A stretch of DNA of 6,699 bases. It comes from Chloroflexota bacterium. GTDB lineage: Bacteria; Chloroflexota; Dehalococcoidia; Lucifugimonadales; UBA3495. The notes under the pieces were generated by a model. The model was not told where the DNA came from and did no database searches. It saw nothing but the letters and a program-made list of their open reading frames with translations. This document shows positions 5,849 to 6,699 of this stretch, in pieces. The stretch is from positions 1 through 6,699 of the forward strand of contig JADFPM010000149.1 in assembly GCA_022562335.1 (NCBI GenBank), read 5' to 3'. A program made the position numbers and the translations under genes. Each line of letters starts with the position of its first letter. The stretch's first letter is position 1.

Positions 5849-5995
5849 CATGTAGCGAACGCGGCGGGCTTTCAGGCCCGAATATTCCATGGCCAAAACA
5901 TCGGTAAGGGCCAATCCCATCAGCGACCGGTCTTTAAGACCGAAACCGTTGGCAAATCGTGCGATGGTCTTTTGGATATCCTCTTCCGCCGGCAT
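5807..5995 (-). CDS. Small protein of unknown function (62 residues)
   Basis: I do not recognise this family. The 62-residue product begins MPAEEDIQKTIARFANGFGL, likely helical, and continues with SLMGLALTDVLAMEYSGLKARRVRY and a C-terminal strand-like NEVRVQVVYPV. It has no cysteines, signal peptide or clear transmembrane segment. Reality is supported by a near-ideal Shine-Dalgarno (AAAGGAG at plus-strand 6004-6010, 8 nt before the ATG), by its position 36 bp after the TPR gene on the same strand, and by a balanced, protein-like composition. Against it are its short length and a 42-bp tail-to-tail overlap with the phosphatase gene, whose reading frame covers its last 13 codons and stop. It is probably the third gene of a luciferase-like/TPR/unknown operon. 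A fortuitous open frame cannot be excluded. Confidence 0.6.
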   Translation of the reverse strand: MPAEEDIQKTIARFANGFGLKDRSLMGLALTDVLAMEYSGLKARRVRYMSGNEVRVQVVYPV

Positions 5996-6003
5996 CGGCT
6001 GGT

Positions 6004-6010
6004 CTCCTTT
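6004..6010 (-). promoter_or_regulatory. Shine-Dalgarno of the 62-residue gene
   Basis: Minus-strand AAAGGAG lies 8 nt before the ATG at 5995. It is one of the strongest ribosome sites in the window and the main evidence that this small gene is translated. Its first base is also the last base of the adjacent hairpin. Confidence 0.75.
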
Positions 6011-6029
6011 ACGGCTGTCTAAAGCCGTA
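6010..6029 (-). promoter_or_regulatory. Intercistronic hairpin abutting a ribosome site
   Basis: TACGGCT and AGCCGTA form a perfect 7-bp stem with a 6-nt loop (arms at plus-strand 6010-6016 and 6023-6029). On the minus-strand transcript it starts 2 nt after the TPR stop codon (6032-6034) and ends at the first base of the next gene's Shine-Dalgarno. This placement could shape translational coupling or mRNA processing. No T-tract follows, so it is not a typical terminator. Confidence 0.55.
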
Positions 6030-6031
6030 CG

Positions 6032-6388
6032 TCAAGAGCCGTCGTCCAGCTCCTGATTTCTTAGGTCTTCGCACATCTCCTCGTCGGCCTCGGCCAGGTC
6101 CATCTGGTCGGTAAATAGGTAGATCAGGGATCGTTGCCGGTAGTAGCGGGCGTCTTTGGGGTTCAGGTCGATGGCCCGGCCCAGGTCGGCCAGCGCTTCG
6201 TCGTAGCTTCCCAGTTCGTAGAATGAGGAGCCGCGGTTGTAGTGGGCTTCGGCGAAGCCCGGGTCCATCTCTATGGCCCTGTCGTAGTCGGCGATGGCCG
6301 ACTGGTACGCCCCGTTGCGGCTGCGAAGGTTGCCCCGGTCGTGAAAACCGTTGGCGTCTACCGGGTCCGGGGGTCGTTTGGGGGTCAA
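6032..6388 (-). CDS. Tetratricopeptide repeat (TPR) protein
   Basis: This 118-residue protein is made almost entirely of TPR units. Repeat 1 is about residues 13-43 (FHDRGNLRSRNGAYQSAI...AIEMDP), repeat 2 about 46-77 (AEAHYNRGSSFYELGSYDEA...AIDLNP), and repeat 3, degenerate, about 80-110 (YYRQRSLIYLF...). The first two keep the TPR consensus of small residues at the helix contacts and the closing Pro. TPRs mediate protein-protein contacts, and no catalytic domain is attached, so it is probably a small adaptor or scaffold. No signal peptide is seen. The start is TTG at 6388, because minus-strand GAGAGG (plus-strand 6394-6399) lies 5 nt upstream and no in-frame ATG precedes repeat 1. It begins 28 bp after the luciferase-like gene's stop, consistent with cotranscription, and its partner is unknown. 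Confidence 0.88.
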   Translation of the reverse strand: MTPKRPPDPVDANGFHDRGNLRSRNGAYQSAIADYDRAIEMDPGFAEAHYNRGSSFYELGSYDEALADLGRAIDLNPKDARYYRQRSLIYLFTDQMDLAEADEEMCEDLRNQELDDGS

Positions 6389-6393
6389 TATAA

Positions 6394-6399
6394 CCTCTC
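6394..6399 (-). promoter_or_regulatory. Shine-Dalgarno selecting the TTG start of the TPR gene
   Basis: Minus-strand GAGAGG lies 5 nt before the TTG at 6388. It resembles the GAGAGG before the other inferred TTG start at 1674, and the two cases support each other. Confidence 0.65.
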
Positions 6400-6416
6400 A
6401 GGTTTGGTTCTTCGGG

Positions 6417-6699
6417 TTAGATAAACTTGGCGCACTCGTCAATTATGGGCACCACGGTGTCCCGCTCCGCCGAGGGCAACCCGAAGATGACCCGGTTCAC
6501 CCCCGCCGCTTCCAATCTGCCGATGGCGTCGGCGTCGGGGCGGGCTCCAAAGGTGGTGACATTGATCGACGCCGGGTCCCGCCCGGCTTCTTCGGCCTGG
6601 CGGCGCAACAGCACGATCTTCTCCGCCAGGCTTGGTCCCTCGCCGGGCCGGCCGCTGATGGGCATCCAACCGTCGCAGAAATCGACAACGCGGTCGAAG
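6417..6699 (-). CDS. Luciferase-like monooxygenase (LLM class), C-terminal part
   Basis: The last 93 codons are present; the gene enters from the right edge with its 5' end outside the window and stops at TAA (6417-6419). The visible part is the C-terminal end of the bacterial luciferase-like TIM barrel. FDRVVDFCDGWMPIS is a family landmark, followed by a helix with LLRRQAEEAGRDP, a strand (SINVTTFGARP), a helix with LEAAGVNRVIFGLPS (family pattern 'L..AGv.rv.f.lp'), and a closing DECAKFI helix. Such enzymes use F420 or reduced FMN to oxidise small organic substrates. The cofactor-binding N-terminal half is missing here, so the cofactor cannot be assigned. It is the upstream gene of the minus-strand group with the TPR and 62-residue genes. 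The ATG at 6665 is an internal methionine. Confidence 0.88.
   Translation of the reverse strand, partial: FDRVVDFCDGWMPISGRPGEGPSLAEKIVLLRRQAEEAGRDPASINVTTFGARPDADAIGRLEAAGVNRVIFGLPSAERDTVVPIIDECAKFI

Noticed and set aside
5865..5880. CGGGC/GCCCG hairpin 16 nt after the phosphatase stop as a terminator
   Set aside because: It has only a 5-bp stem, no T-tract, and lies inside the 62-residue coding region.

Overview
The window reads as ordinary chromosomal DNA from a moderately GC-rich bacterium. Its genes are catabolism-type enzyme families: a DUF35 protein, an SCP2-type thiolase, an SDR, an amidase, a DUF3237 protein, a histidine phosphatase and a luciferase-like monooxygenase. Strong AGGAG-like Shine-Dalgarno sites precede most genes, and two genes appear to start with TTG. 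This mix, especially the probable F420- or FMN-dependent luciferase-like protein, would fit an uncultured Chloroflexota (SAR202/Dehalococcoidia-like) or an actinobacterium. That placement is inference from gene content; no marker gene is present. No tRNA, rRNA, CRISPR array, transposase, phage gene or integration site was seen.

Layout. (1) Positions 1-2042, plus strand: the 3' end of a DUF35 OB-fold gene, then an SCP2-type thiolase, then a very small HAD-fold phosphatase-like gene. The first two form the well-known DUF35/thiolase pair acting on acyl-CoA. A 12-bp tandem repeat fills the gap before the HAD gene. (2) Positions 2043-2168: a 126-bp gap between convergent genes, containing an inverted repeat that may end transcription. 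(3) Positions 2169-4971, minus strand: an SDR, an amidase-signature hydrolase and a DUF3237 protein, in that transcription order with gaps of 85 and 111 bp, probably one catabolic operon. (4) Positions 4972-5122: a divergent intergenic region with a plausible plus-strand promoter and a perfect 8-bp-stem hairpin. (5) Positions 5123-5848, plus strand: a histidine phosphatase of the phosphoglycerate mutase family. (6) Positions 5807-6699, minus strand: the 3' end of a luciferase-like monooxygenase gene, a TPR protein, and a 62-residue protein of unknown function. The last gene overlaps the phosphatase gene tail-to-tail by 42 bp, and its Shine-Dalgarno site directly abuts a hairpin.

The genes suggest small-molecule degradation: CoA-thioester carbon-carbon bond chemistry, alcohol/ketone oxidation, amide hydrolysis and flavin-dependent oxidation. 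No substrate can be named from the sequence. I found no convincing undescribed multi-gene system. The items most worth a second look are the unknown 62-residue gene with its overlap and hairpin, and the atypical active-site region of the thiolase. No gene-free stretch exceeds about 150 bases.
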